Source: JACJXW01 sp964418125 (lineage in GTDB: Bacteria; Bacteroidota; Bacteroidia; Chitinophagales; Saprospiraceae). From it: DNA of 64,000 nt. A program made the translations under genes and the position numbers. Location of the stretch: assembly GCA_964418125.1 (NCBI GenBank), contig CAYQKY010000003.1:90049-154048 (forward strand), read 5' to 3'. The notes below the pieces were generated by a model. It was not told the origin of the DNA, searched no databases, and saw only the letters and a list, made by a program, of their open reading frames with translations. Positions 26,790-34,537 of this stretch are shown here, piece after piece; within the stretch, counting starts at the first letter, position 1; each line of letters opens with the position of its first letter.

Positions 26790-27620
26790 ATGAAAAAGAT
26801 CCTGGTTCCCACCGATTTTTCCGATACCTCCCGCAATGCATTATTCTATGCCATAGAGCTGGTAAAATACCTGGAGGCAGAATCCATTGACATAGTACAC
26901 GTCTTCCTGCCGGAAACCGCCGGCGAGGCAGACTTCATTCCTCCGGTCGCCCAGTTGATGGAGAGCCGGAAGGAAATGCTGCAATCTTTTGTGAAGGACA
27001 GCCTGAGTGAAGCCGGCCCCTGCCCCTGCCCCGTTAAGCACGAAGTGTTGGTAGGCTTTCCTGGAGATGAACTTACGCAGGCATCCGAAGATTACGACAT
27101 GGTTGTCATGGGTACTACCGGGCAAAGCGGAGTGCTGGAAAAGATATTCGGCAGCGTTTCGTCCAGCGTATCCCAACGTGCTCGCTGCCCGGTGCTGCTG
27201 GTCCCTCACGGCGCCCGTTTTCAGCCGATCCGCCACATCATCTATGCCAGCAATTACGAATCTGCCGGCCAGGAAATGGTCGACAAGCTGGAGGAATTCA
27301 ACAGGCCGTTCAAGGCCCATGTCCATTTTGTGCACGTCCGCAGAGAAAAGGAAGAAAGCGCCAGGTTTGCAAGGGCTAAAGATGAGATCTTCCGGGAACT
27401 GTTCAAAGAGGGAGAGCCGGACTTCGCATTCGAAGTCGCTGAAGTGGAAAATGAGGACGTTGCGGACGGATTAAGCCAATATGCCGACGAGAATAATGCC
27501 GACCTGGCCGTGATGGTTACCCGCCACCGCAGCATCTGGCAGAGCCTTCTGCACCGCAGCCAGACCAAGCGAATGGCGCTGGCTACGAGTATCCCGCTGA
27601 TGGTGCTGCATTTGGATTGA
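26790..27620 (+). CDS. Universal stress protein with two tandem Usp domains
   Basis: 276 residues. Usp domain 1 (about 1-145) begins KKILVPTDFSDTSRNALFYA and contains the ATP-binding motif GTTGQSGVLEKIFGSVSSSV ... CPVLLVP (G-2x-G-9x-G-S form). Domain 2 (about 150-276) begins HIIYASNYES and ends MALATSIPLMVLHLD, but lacks the full glycine motif (TRHRSIWQSLLHRSQTKRMA), so only one site is expected to bind nucleotide. Such tandem proteins are cytoplasmic stress or energy-state proteins in Bacteroidota. It is monocistronic and convergent with the GT39 gene. Confidence 0.93.
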   Translation: MKKILVPTDFSDTSRNALFYAIELVKYLEAESIDIVHVFLPETAGEADFIPPVAQLMESRKEMLQSFVKDSLSEAGPCPCPVKHEVLVGFPGDELTQASEDYDMVVMGTTGQSGVLEKIFGSVSSSVSQRARCPVLLVPHGARFQPIRHIIYASNYESAGQEMVDKLEEFNRPFKAHVHFVHVRREKEESARFARAKDEIFRELFKEGEPDFAFEVAEVENEDVADGLSQYADENNADLAVMVTRHRSIWQSLLHRSQTKRMALATSIPLMVLHLD

Positions 27621-27623
27621 ATT

Positions 27624-27686
27624 AAGGAATGAGGGAATGATTGATTGAATGGGCCGATTAATCATTCCTTCATTCCCTCATTCCTT
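27624..27686. terminator. Bidirectional inverted repeat between convergent genes
   Basis: AAGGAATGAGGGAATGA (27624-27640) pairs perfectly with 27670-27686. The loop contains a further TCATTCC copy. It sits between the stop codons of the stress gene and the GT39 gene and is built from the GGAATGA word also found at 14291. Confidence 0.6.
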
Positions 27687-29392
27687 TCCTCCACCTCCAC
27701 CTCTACCAACTTGCTCTTCACATCTGGAGGCAACCCGTCCCAGCTCAGGCCGATACCGAACCTATAGGGCCCGGTTAATGTATCCGGGACAGAGAACTGT
27801 GCCTCAAAGGTGGTGGTATCTCCCGCCGGGAGGGCCGGAGCAGGGCCTCTGAGGGTGAGCGGCGGATAAGATTGCGGCGCCCCCTTTCGGAGAAAAACCC
27901 CCTTGGCGCTGATGGGCAGCGTACCTTTCTGAAAGGCTATATCAAAAGGATAGGGATTGAAAAATTTCAGCGGCAGGACAACCTGCTCCTTCACCTTCCA
28001 GTTTGGGGAAAGGCTGTCGGGAAGGAAACACTGCACTTTTTCATGCACCTGGAGGCTATCCAGCAGTTGGAGTTTAAAGGATTTTCGGGTAAGCTCCACC
28101 TTTTCACAACCCTCGCATTTCCAGGAATTCTGGGCGGCGAGCAGTACCGTTTTGTTATGCAGGGCTTTTTCCCAGTCCCAGATATCGAACTGGTTGGGGC
28201 GATATTCGATGTCCGAAAAAGCAAAGGCCTTTTCGTCGGCGTAAAAGCTGTATTTGGACACATCCCGGTAGGTATTGTGAAAAAGCACCGGGTGGCCCTT
28301 TGCCCTTTCCTTGAGTTCGTACACCCATTGGCGGCGGTGAAAATTGCTCTTCAAGCCCGTCCAGTTGAAGGCAAGCTCCAGCCGGACTAACAACAGCAAC
28401 AGGATGGTTACCATGGAAAAGATCCGCAACCAACGGGCGAATGCCGGATTTTGCCGGCTTTCTTCAAACAGGATCAGAACAATGGGAAAACTGAGTATTG
28501 CCGTCCACTGCGGCTCCACATGCCCTTTGAATGAGGTGTAGAAAAAGAAAGCCCAAAAACCGTACAACAGAAAACGGTATGCCCGCTCCATAACTCCCTG
28601 CGCCTGCCGTTTCCACAGCACCCACAGCAGCATGGGAAACAAAAAAGGGCTGAACATAACCATCTGGTTGAGCAGGTAAGTGGTAGTATATTTTAGCTTA
28701 TAAAGGTCGTCCCTGCCCTGCAAATGGTAGAGGAAAGAAGGAAAACCGTGCTCGTATTGCCAGAACAGGTGAGGCAGGAAAAGTAAAAAACCCAGAGTGG
28801 ATGCCAGATAGAAAGAAGGCTTGCGCAAAAGGGACAGGTTGGAAAGGAGGATGAAAAAGATGAGCAGTACCCCATGGTACTTGCTATACAGCAAAGCCGC
28901 CATGCAGGCGCCCAGCAGCACGGTGTATTTCCAGCCTCCTACCTGCGTAAATTGCCGGTACAGCCATAGAAAAAGGGCCGTAAAGAAAAGCAGGGGCCCG
29001 TCGGGAGTAGCGACGAAACCATAAGCCTGAAGGAGGGGGACAGCGGCCAGCAGCCCGATCAAGGTGAGGGCCTCCCGCCTACTGCCGGGCCTGCCCGCCA
29101 GCGACCAGATGAAATAAAAGGACAAGGGTTGAAGCAGGACAAAAAACAGCCGGACTCCCAGTTCTCCCGGCAGCAGCAATGTGCCGGCGCGGATCAACAG
29201 GGCGGCGGCGGGGGGGTGGTCGAAATACCCCCAGGCTGGTTCCAGGGCATACATCCGGTAGTAGGCCTCATCCGGGTCGAGTTCGGTGAGCGCTGCCTGA
29301 AAGATATTGATGGCGGCCCAGGCGGCGAGAAGGCGCCAAAACCACCACTCTCCCGGGGGCTGTCTGCCCGTGTTCAGCCTATTTCTTATCAT
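27662..29392 (-). CDS. GT39 (ArnT/PMT-like) integral membrane glycosyltransferase
   Basis: 576 residues with about ten membrane segments in the first 350 residues. The first luminal loop has LTELDPDEAYYRMYALEPAW and GYFDHPPAAALLIRAG, the Asp-Glu motif and DHPP of the GT-C/GT39 family (PMT_2), which transfer a sugar from a polyprenyl-phosphate donor. The C-terminal 200 residues form a soluble beta-rich domain facing the periplasm. The product glycosylates a lipid or protein; the acceptor cannot be read. Its start overlaps the stop codon of the META lipoprotein gene by 14 bp, so the two are co-transcribed. Confidence 0.88.
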   Translation of the reverse strand: MIRNRLNTGRQPPGEWWFWRLLAAWAAINIFQAALTELDPDEAYYRMYALEPAWGYFDHPPAAALLIRAGTLLLPGELGVRLFFVLLQPLSFYFIWSLAGRPGSRREALTLIGLLAAVPLLQAYGFVATPDGPLLFFTALFLWLYRQFTQVGGWKYTVLLGACMAALLYSKYHGVLLIFFILLSNLSLLRKPSFYLASTLGFLLFLPHLFWQYEHGFPSFLYHLQGRDDLYKLKYTTTYLLNQMVMFSPFLFPMLLWVLWKRQAQGVMERAYRFLLYGFWAFFFYTSFKGHVEPQWTAILSFPIVLILFEESRQNPAFARWLRIFSMVTILLLLLVRLELAFNWTGLKSNFHRRQWVYELKERAKGHPVLFHNTYRDVSKYSFYADEKAFAFSDIEYRPNQFDIWDWEKALHNKTVLLAAQNSWKCEGCEKVELTRKSFKLQLLDSLQVHEKVQCFLPDSLSPNWKVKEQVVLPLKFFNPYPFDIAFQKGTLPISAKGVFLRKGAPQSYPPLTLRGPAPALPAGDTTTFEAQFSVPDTLTGPYRFGIGLSWDGLPPDVKSKLVEVEVEERNEGMKE

Positions 29393-29906
29393 TCCGGAAA
29401 GTAAGTTGCCCTTCCGGGCCGGTTAATTCCAGGAATACGAGGTTTACTTTATAGGTTTTCGCTCCCTCCAGCAGTTGGATGATACGGGTTTCCTGCGTCA
29501 TCACACCGGCACAGATCTTCTTGGTTTTGGATATACTGGAAAAGCTCACTGTGCCATCTTCCCGGAGTTCGGCCTGCCCGTTGATGTCATTACAACCTCC
29601 ATTACCGATGAGTTCGTTGCCTTCGATTTGGATGTAAATGGGGTTATCACCCACCGGCCTTTCCGTTTGGCCTTCGAATTCGTATTTGGAAAGGGCCCAG
29701 TGCATTCCTTCAATGTCCGGGAACTTATACAGTACATTATCCTGCTCCAATGAAGGAGGCTGGAGTGATTCTTCCTGTTCCGGAACATTACCGGCTCCTG
29801 TGGCGGCAGTATCCGCCGACATTTCCGGGTTCTCCTTTCCGGTTTCGGTTGCGTTTTTACAGGAAGCGAGTATAAAGAACAATAAAAGAACAGGCAGGTA
29901 TCTCAT
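29379..29906 (-). CDS. META domain lipoprotein (HslJ-like)
   Basis: 175 residues from the ATG at 29906; a TTG four codons earlier is less likely. The lipobox ends at Cys16 (FFILASC), followed by a Glu/Thr/Ala linker and the META domain: MHWALSKYEFEG, IYIQIEGNELIGNGGCNDINGQAEL, FSSISKTKKICAG and a final VFLELTGPEGQLTF. The GxGGCNxxxG and T-K-x-C features are those of HslJ/META proteins, envelope proteins linked in other bacteria to motility or antibiotic tolerance. It overlaps the GT39 gene and follows the DUF3298 lipoprotein by 21 bp, forming a three-gene envelope operon. Confidence 0.85.
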   Translation of the reverse strand: MRYLPVLLLFFILASCKNATETGKENPEMSADTAATGAGNVPEQEESLQPPSLEQDNVLYKFPDIEGMHWALSKYEFEGQTERPVGDNPIYIQIEGNELIGNGGCNDINGQAELREDGTVSFSSISKTKKICAGVMTQETRIIQLLEGAKTYKVNLVFLELTGPEGQLTFRNDKK

Positions 29907-29927
29907 AGCGCTATTCAAGTTTGGTAG

Positions 29928-30740
29928 TTAGTCAACTTTCAAAAGCCCGGATAGTTCTTCCCGGCTGATGGTGAAATCCGTAGGCCCGACAGCGTAAGCG
30001 GCAGCCTCATAGGGGTTATAGAAGAAAAACAGCCCTTCTTCGGTGAGCGCAAAATTTTCCGGAAGGGCAAAGGCGCCCCCCCAGAAGAAGCCCTCATCGG
30101 CAAGGCTTTCGTCCGGCCCCAGCCCACGCGCCTCCCGGAAAGCCACTTCCGCCATTTCGCGCAGGCGGGCCGTATCGGACACGATTTCCGGAAGCTGAAG
30201 CAACTCCCCGGTATGGGTATCGAAGTTGAGAAGGTAAACGAAAGAGTTAGGGTGTGCTCCACCGGCGTAAGAATAAGTACTGAGCTGAATGGCGGCAAGG
30301 TTTTCCGATTGGTACAGGACCTCCCCGTCCACTTCTACCACCCACTGGGTTGCCGAAAGCTCTTCTTCCGACATCATTACTTCGTATTCTTCCAGGAAGT
30401 TATCGGCAATGGCATCCAGAGACTCCGGAATATCTTCCGGAGAAGGAGCAAAAACAGCGAGGCTGACCCGAAGGTAAGCCAGGAGAGAGTCGTTGACCCT
30501 CTCCACTGCCAGTTCCGGCCCGGAACTGGCAAGAGGGTAAACCGCCTCCACCCGGGCACAGTAGTTGGAGTCTTGCTCACAAGCCGGTGATTGACGGCTG
30601 AAGCGCTGCTGCTGAAAGGCCAGGGTTGAATCACTTTGGCCACTATCGGCCTCCGAATTGCTGCCACCATTGCCTGCCGGGCGGCAAGCGGATGCCAGGG
30701 CCAGCATTACCAAGAAAATGAAAAGGCGGTTATAGTCCAT
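29928..30740 (-). CDS. DUF3298/DUF4163 lipoprotein (RsiV/PdaC-like)
   Basis: 270 residues. Lipoprotein signal with Cys19 (LALASAC) and a Gly/Ser/Asp linker. DUF4163-like region about 60-150 (VYPLASSGPELAVERVNDSLLAYL). The DUF3298 core follows: STYSYAGGAHPNSFVYLLNFD (a Y-GGAHP motif), TGELLQLPEIV, then GAFALPENFALTEEGLFFFYNPYEAAAYAVGPTDFTI, read in parts. This two-domain unit occurs in the sensor part of the anti-sigma factor RsiV and in the deacetylase PdaC; here neither catalytic domain is attached, so it may bind a cell-wall or lysozyme-like ligand. It is first in an operon with the META and GT39 genes. Confidence 0.85.
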   Translation of the reverse strand: MDYNRLFIFLVMLALASACRPAGNGGSNSEADSGQSDSTLAFQQQRFSRQSPACEQDSNYCARVEAVYPLASSGPELAVERVNDSLLAYLRVSLAVFAPSPEDIPESLDAIADNFLEEYEVMMSEEELSATQWVVEVDGEVLYQSENLAAIQLSTYSYAGGAHPNSFVYLLNFDTHTGELLQLPEIVSDTARLREMAEVAFREARGLGPDESLADEGFFWGGAFALPENFALTEEGLFFFYNPYEAAAYAVGPTDFTISREELSGLLKVD

Positions 30741-30829
30741 TTTATATCGTTTTTAAGCTTTTTTACAGCGCGGGCCAAAATACGAAAAAAGGGAAAGCAA
30801 GTTCCATTATTACCGGAAATAACCGCCTT

Positions 30830-31522
30830 TTAGAATGAAGGCCCCCGCAACAAGTCGCCCAGGGTATTTACCCCCCGTTTTTTCAGCCGGGCCAGCAGTT
30901 TCATCAGGAGGACTGCGGTGATGAATGCATCACCGGCCGCGGTATGGCGGTCGCTCATAGGTATATTGTATTTTTTGCAGAGGGTATCCAGGCCAAGGGT
31001 TCCAGGTACTTCGTAGCCTTTTTTTTCCGATATCCGGGCGGCCAGGGTGGCGGTATCGAGCCGTTTATTGGCCAGCTTCTGCCCTATCAGCCCTTTAAGG
31101 ATCTGGTTGATCATGGAAATGTCAAAGGCGACATGATGGCCTACCAGGACGCTGGCATGGCAGTATTCAACAAAGTGCTGAACGGCCTCTATCTCATCTA
31201 GGCCGTTAAGGCTTTTTGCTCCGGGCAGTATACCGTGTACGGCGATGGTTTCTCCTACCGGCTGGTAAGATTGCTTCACATAGCAATCCAACCGGTTGCT
31301 GAGGTCTATCTGCCAGTTGCTTACTTTCACGGCTCCGATGGAAAGGATGCGGTCTTTTTTAACATCCAGCCCGGTGGTTTCGGTATCAAAAACGACAAAA
31401 CAAACCTCTTCGAGGGGGGTGCCTTTACCCAGCACCCCATCGAAACTCGACAGGTACTGCCTCCAGAACTCCGGATGATCGGGAGCGGGGCCCAATAATT
31501 TTGCGATCCAATCGAAGAGCAT
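30830..31522 (-). CDS. DnaQ-like 3'-5' exonuclease (DEDDh)
   Basis: 230 residues. Exo I is FDTETTGLD (Asp46, Glu48); Exo II is VGHHVAFDISMIN; Exo III is RHTAAGDAFIT, with the His of the DEDDh class. An N-terminal arm of about 40 residues precedes the nuclease fold. This is the type of solo exonuclease often found next to a cNMP-CBS-DUF294 gene, as here (85 bp upstream), in loci for acetate and other short organic acids. Its substrate (DNA, RNA or a small nucleotide) is unknown; it is not the polymerase III epsilon subunit by context. Confidence 0.88.
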   Translation of the reverse strand: MLFDWIAKLLGPAPDHPEFWRQYLSSFDGVLGKGTPLEEVCFVVFDTETTGLDVKKDRILSIGAVKVSNWQIDLSNRLDCYVKQSYQPVGETIAVHGILPGAKSLNGLDEIEAVQHFVEYCHASVLVGHHVAFDISMINQILKGLIGQKLANKRLDTATLAARISEKKGYEVPGTLGLDTLCKKYNIPMSDRHTAAGDAFITAVLLMKLLARLKKRGVNTLGDLLRGPSF

Positions 31523-31607
31523 GGCGGATGGTTTGATGGTTTCCCCGGTTCATTGGTAAATGGGTTCATGGTGGCACAGAAACCCAAAAACCGTTTTCTT
31601 CCCTCCC

Positions 31608-33542
31608 CTATCTGAGGTAAGCCAGTTGGTACCTCGTACTCAGCAGCGACTGCAACTCCTTGATGGGTTGAAAGCAATTCCTCAGGTTGACACGTTCCAT
31701 TTTCGACAATTCCGAAGGATTGAAATAGCGGCCGGAATCTTTATTCTTCAGGCCCTGCAGCGCCCGGTATCGCATGAGTATCTCATAGGCGTCGGCCGCC
31801 TGCTCATATAGCTCTTTATTCTTCGGCTCCAATTCAGCAAGCTTTTCGAAGCGGCGGAAAGTATTGTTGATCTTACCTACCTTGGCATCGAGGATAAGTA
31901 CCCGGGCTGAATCCGCAAGAGGCATCATGGCCCGTGCTTTGATGTCGAACTCGTCTTTGTGTTCTCCGCTGCTTTCCACCACGAAATTGCGGAAGAAGGT
32001 CAAAGGGGGTGGGTTCTGCATGGCATCTTTGGCCAGAAAGCCCAGGAAAATAGCCTGCCCGTCTATGATCCTGAAAATGTGTTCGGTGAGTTGAGCCGAT
32101 AATTCCTTCAACCCGTAAACGGGGCGGTAATCGAAGAAAATGGTGCAGTACATAACCGCTTTCGGGCTTGGCTCGAAGATCCATTTCGCGAACTGCTTTT
32201 TCCACTCCTCCAGAGAAAGGCACCAATTGGGATTGCTGGCCATCATATCGCCCGGGCAGTATTCGTAACCGATTTCGTGGAGTATACGAGTCACTTTCCC
32301 GGCCAGCCTGAGATAGTAGCTTTTCGTTGGTTCATAGTCTTTTTCGGGGACATCTTCGAAGATCAGGGCATTGTCCTGGTCAGTACGCAGCAACTGCTCC
32401 TGCCTGCCCTCGCTGCCCAGGGCCATCCAGCAGAAATCAGCCGACGGGCGCCGATGGCCTTCCTCGTCCATTTCTGCCTGGCAGAGCTTGATGGCCTGGG
32501 TGATGAGTTCATCGTTCACCTCCGACATCACCGTGGAAATAAAAGCGATGGCAACCTCCTGGTAGATATATTTTTTCAGCAATTCTTCCGCCCGTTCGCG
32601 TATGTTGCGCAGTTCCCCGCCATTCTTACAACGGCGGACCTCCCTGATGAGCAACGCCGGGTTATTGCCCTGGACCACCATGAGGTCGTGTTCGGAAAGC
32701 ACTCCGATTACCGGGCTGTCCGGCGTACCGTCTTCGGTAATACACAGGTGGTTGATGCGGTGCTTCACCATCTCGATCTGCACATCTGCAACAGTGATGT
32801 TGGGCCCAACGGTAATAACCGGGCTGGACATGATGGCCGTTATTGGTTTTTCCAGGCTGACGGCGCCGGTTGCCACCTTCGAACGGAGGTCTTTATCGGT
32901 AACGATTCCCACTGGCTGCCGTTCTTCGTTGACAATGATGATCGACCCCACTTCATTGTTACTCATGACTGCCGCCGCCTGGCGAATATAGGTATCCGGC
33001 AGACAGGTGACCGGCTCCTTGCTTTTTTCCAGAGATTGTATCTCAACCAGAGGGAAATTGGCGTCTACCATCTTATCCTGTTCCAGGAAAAGCATTGGTT
33101 TGCCTTCCTTCCGGTATTTCTCTCCGATCCCGGCAGCAAAGGTACTTGCCAGATAGAAGGCTACTCTGGGGTTATTTTCCAAAACTTCACGAAAGCCCTC
33201 CACATTTACCGCATAAATGAGCGATTCCTCCTCGGCTTTTGCCGTAAGTGCATAATTATCGGAAGCCAGCAGGGGGCGAATCCCGAAAACATCCCCCTCG
33301 TCGCACTGCTCGACCATGCGGCTCTCGCCATCTGATTCACGAAGCAGGTGAACAGCCCCCTCACGAACAATATATATATGAGTGCCAGGAACATCCCCCT
33401 GCCGGAAAATGACTTCACCCGGCTGTCGATACTGAACCAGGATACTCTCTGAAATACGCATAAGCACGTCTCTGTCCAGTAAATTGAATGGAGGAAACTC
33501 TTTAAGAAAGTCGTATATCCGGCGCGGAATGGTATTCTCCAT
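31608..33542 (-). CDS. cNMP-binding/CBS/DUF294 nucleotidyltransferase-like signalling protein
   Basis: 644 residues. Domains in order: cyclic-nucleotide-binding fold (about 15-130; GEVIFRQGDVPGTHIYIV), CBS pair (about 175-300; VGSIIIVNEERQPVGIVTDKDLR and LCITEDGTPDSPVIGVLSEHDLM in parts), DUF294 GlnD-like nucleotidyltransferase (about 330-480; the motif LGSEGRQEQLLRTDQDNALI keeps GS...D-x-D), and the DUF294 C-terminal helical domain (about 490-620). No membrane segment. It probably senses a nucleotide and modifies or binds a partner. It is transcribed away from arsR and towards the exonuclease. Genes of this architecture recur beside acs, actP and SSS-kinase genes, which matches this island. 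Confidence 0.9.
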   Translation of the reverse strand: MENTIPRRIYDFLKEFPPFNLLDRDVLMRISESILVQYRQPGEVIFRQGDVPGTHIYIVREGAVHLLRESDGESRMVEQCDEGDVFGIRPLLASDNYALTAKAEEESLIYAVNVEGFREVLENNPRVAFYLASTFAAGIGEKYRKEGKPMLFLEQDKMVDANFPLVEIQSLEKSKEPVTCLPDTYIRQAAAVMSNNEVGSIIIVNEERQPVGIVTDKDLRSKVATGAVSLEKPITAIMSSPVITVGPNITVADVQIEMVKHRINHLCITEDGTPDSPVIGVLSEHDLMVVQGNNPALLIREVRRCKNGGELRNIRERAEELLKKYIYQEVAIAFISTVMSEVNDELITQAIKLCQAEMDEEGHRRPSADFCWMALGSEGRQEQLLRTDQDNALIFEDVPEKDYEPTKSYYLRLAGKVTRILHEIGYEYCPGDMMASNPNWCLSLEEWKKQFAKWIFEPSPKAVMYCTIFFDYRPVYGLKELSAQLTEHIFRIIDGQAIFLGFLAKDAMQNPPPLTFFRNFVVESSGEHKDEFDIKARAMMPLADSARVLILDAKVGKINNTFRRFEKLAELEPKNKELYEQAADAYEILMRYRALQGLKNKDSGRYFNPSELSKMERVNLRNCFQPIKELQSLLSTRYQLAYLR

Positions 33543-33571
33543 AGCGATAAATGCTTAATTCTGGTAACTTT

Positions 33572-33618
33572 ACTTTTCTTATAGACTTATTTATAAAAAT
33601 AGATGTTTATATTTGTTG
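33572..33618 (+). promoter_or_regulatory. arsR/DUF294 divergent control region with AT-rich operator-like box
   Basis: TATATTTG at 33608-33615 fits the -7 consensus for arsR. Overlapping it, read on the minus strand, is ATATAAACATCTAT followed by ATAAATAAGTCTATAAG. The blocks ATATAAACAT and ATAAATA..TCTATA recur upstream of acs (42174-42198). A regulator site for the ArsR protein is inferred. Confidence 0.45.
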
Positions 33619-33640
33619 CACGTCCAAGCTACTGAGGAAA

Positions 33641-33931
33641 ATGAAAACACATTTCAACGCTGATTTTCTTGAGGAATCCACCGAAACACTGCGAGCAGTA
33701 GCTCACCCCATCCGAATCGCCATAATCGACCTGCTCTATAACAACGGACAGATGACCGTAACCAGCATCTACGAACAACTGCAGATAGAACAGGCCATCG
33801 CTTCCCACCACCTGCGCATTCTCAAGAACAAAAATGTCGTAAATGTAGAACGGGACGGCAAAAACTCCCTTTACTCTCTGAGCAAGGAGGAATACTATGA
33901 GATCATCAAGACCCTCATCAAGGTCATTTAA
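33641..33931 (+). CDS. ArsR-family winged-helix regulator
   Basis: 96 residues from the ATG at 33641 (MKTHFNADFLEES); the longer frame from 33551 would read through the promoter and has no family similarity. The winged helix is TLRAVAHPIRIAIIDLLYNN, VTSIYEQLQIEQAIASHHLRILKNKNVVNVERDGKNSLYSLSKEEYYEI, read in segments: H-P-x-R at the start, the recognition helix QAIASHHLRIL, and the wing ERDGKNSLY. The classic metal-binding ELCVCDL motif is absent, so it is a non-metal ArsR-type protein. It lies between the DUF294 gene (divergent) and the porin/symporter genes and is the only DNA-binding protein in the island. Confidence 0.9.
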   Translation: MKTHFNADFLEESTETLRAVAHPIRIAIIDLLYNNGQMTVTSIYEQLQIEQAIASHHLRILKNKNVVNVERDGKNSLYSLSKEEYYEIIKTLIKVI

Positions 33932-34107
33932 GCTTGTTTTAAAATTTTCGGCGCCTCGGGCAGGCAGCAATTCTTTCATATTACCTCCTTTTACCCTCCA
34001 CCGGCCCTGCAGGCGATGCTCCTGGAAAAACTTTCCAAATATAACGTCAGTTCGGGATGCATTCGAGAATATATAGTCTCAAAACCCTGATTTTGTTGAT
34101 CGTTGTT

Positions 34108-34170
34108 GGTTGCCTGTTGGCCGTTGTCAGTTCCCGGGAACAATCAACTGACAACTAGCAACAAGTAACT
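34108..34170. repeat. Imperfect inverted repeat (hairpin or miniature element)
   Basis: The inner 10 bp are perfect (34123-34132 with 34146-34155, loop CCCGGGAACAATC); the outer 15 bp match at about 9 positions. No flanking target duplication was recognised. Confidence 0.4.
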
Positions 34171-34465
34171 GGCCTAAAGGATTGATTTTCAAAGCCACTA
34201 ATCCCGAACTCACGTAAATATATAAAAACCTGTATGATTTCTACAGCGCCATTGGGCCGGGTGCGTTCTCATTTTCCCATCTTCTGGCGACACATATAAC
34301 CTACTATATACCTGGCCTGTACTCCAAAAGCCTTCTCCAGCTTTTTGCCTCCACACCTGCCAAATAAACCTTTACAACAAAGGCTTTAAGCCAAAACCTA
34401 TTGCCTCTCAACCCGGCAGAGATAACATAATATTTTGGCGAAACTGAAATTTTTTCAGAGAAAAG

Positions 34466-34497
34466 TTTGTATATATATAGATAACTATATACTTTAG
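34466..34497 (+). promoter_or_regulatory. Promoter of the porin gene with AT-rich operator-like spacer
   Basis: TTTG (34466-34469), 20-bp spacer, TACTTTAG (34490-34497): one mismatch to the TTTG-N19/20-TAnnTTTG consensus. The spacer TATATATATAGATAACTATA contains a near-palindrome, and CTATATACTTTAG is nearly the same as CTATATATCTTTAG upstream of acs. The box position suggests repression by a bound regulator. Confidence 0.55.
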
Positions 34498-34537
34498 CTC
34501 GAAATAAGAGCTGATCTTTCATCTTAAAACACAGTTT

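Larger units (their letters stand above)
33932..34537. other. 606-bp intergenic region between arsR and the porin gene
   Basis: No gene was seen. It holds an imperfect inverted repeat of about 25 bp (34108-34132 with 34146-34170; inner 10 bp GTTGTCAGTT/AACTGACAAC perfect), several ATATA-rich words (34069, 34216, 34302), and the porin promoter at its right end. Confidence 0.55.
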
